Shown here one piece after another: positions 63,950 to 64,000 of a stretch of DNA of 64,000 nt. The DNA lies in contig NZ_JAIVAL010000002.1 of assembly GCF_020171985.1 (NCBI RefSeq), positions 62,001-126,000 on the forward strand, given 5' to 3'. How positions within the stretch are numbered: the first letter of the stretch is position 1; each line of letters opens with the position of its first letter. The notes beneath the pieces were generated by a model, which was not told the origin of the DNA, did not search any database, and saw nothing but the letters and a program-made list of their open reading frames with translations. The position numbers and the translations under genes are program-made. This stretch comes from Halobacillus halophilus (GTDB lineage Bacteria; Bacillota; Bacilli; Bacillales; Halobacillaceae).

Positions 63950-64000
63950 TTATTGATTCGTTGAGGCTGTTTCATGTTGTTTTTTAAAGTCATTGACGGC
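63950..64000 (-). CDS. C-terminal end of an upstream gene (partial)
   Basis: Sixteen codons and a TAA (reading FKKQHETASTNQ at the end) form an open frame running off the right edge on the minus strand. By synteny it could be the end of a SipW-type signal peptidase or another matrix gene, but the tail is too short to identify. Confidence 0.35.
   Translation of the reverse strand, partial: AVNDFKKQHETASTNQ

Noticed and set aside
1-64000. CRISPR arrays, insertion sequences, prophage or integration sites
   Set aside because: No regular repeat-spacer pattern, transposase, integrase or tRNA-end duplication was seen; the tRNA-Ala has no nearby integrase or direct repeat noticed.

Overview
The window looks like a chromosomal segment of a low-GC, spore-former-type Bacillaceae bacterium, most likely a moderately halophilic genus such as Halobacillus or a close relative. 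This is inferred from gene content: a B. subtilis-type eps exopolysaccharide operon, a SinR-like repressor, a TasA/CalY-type matrix protein, a DUF2642 protein, a manganese catalase, Bacillus-style xyl genes, AGGAGG-type ribosome binding sites and many TTG/GTG starts. No phage, IS element, rRNA or CRISPR was seen.

Layout. (1) 1-5 kb: a sucrose/fructan locus with the end of a LacI-type regulator (+) and, on the minus strand, a sugar ABC importer and an intracellular GH32 fructosidase; two copies of a CCGG-centred palindrome mark probable operators. (2) 5-10.8 kb: small minus-strand units for lipid and general metabolism (alpha/beta hydrolase, NAD-dependent thioester-reductase-like epimerase, acyl-CoA synthetase with a cre-like site, cupin, SDR) and one small plus-strand hypothetical gene. 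(3) 10.8-17 kb: a minus-strand operon that looks like a peptide-modification (RiPP-type) locus. It has a 58-residue candidate precursor, an HPr-kinase-like protein, a PqqD-like protein, an S26 peptidase-like protein, an ABC exporter, a nucleotidyltransferase and a metallophosphoesterase. A decapitated ABC transporter gene lies upstream. No lasso cyclase or transglutaminase-like protease is present.

(4) 17.5-47.2 kb: a 29-kb minus-strand exopolysaccharide operon. Its proximal half follows eps order: epsA, epsB, an EAR-like structured RNA, epsC, glycosyltransferases, an EpsG-like polymerase, galE, epsL/M/N-like genes, then a SinR-like repressor gene. The distal half is accessory: glycosyltransferases, a pyruvyltransferase, a PP-loop protein, a flippase, a membrane-protein/uridine-kinase fusion, a HAD phosphatase, a class II aldolase, a tandem nucleotidyltransferase fusion, GtrA, GT2, a GDPD-like protein, a polytopic membrane protein and a surface beta-helix protein. 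Two promoters upstream of epsA carry palindromes matching the SinR half-site GTTCTYT, and related palindromes lie at the EAR region and the RiPP-like locus.

(5) 47.4-47.6 kb: a tRNA-Ala(GGC) gene and a possible 34-residue membrane peptide. (6) 48-60 kb: a xylose/xylo-oligosaccharide regulon with aldose 1-epimerase, aldo/keto reductase, xylB, xylA, a DUF624 protein, an ABC importer, xylR and a GH43 beta-xylosidase. (7) 60-64 kb: a DUF2642 protein and manganese catalase, then minus-strand genes for a secreted thermolysin-type protease and a TasA/CalY family matrix protein.

Working together, regions 4 and 7 suggest a biofilm matrix programme (polysaccharide plus protein fibre) under SinR-type repression, with processive antitermination of the long eps transcript by EAR. 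The accessory half of the eps operon probably makes and attaches an unusual activated small-carbohydrate residue; this is inference.
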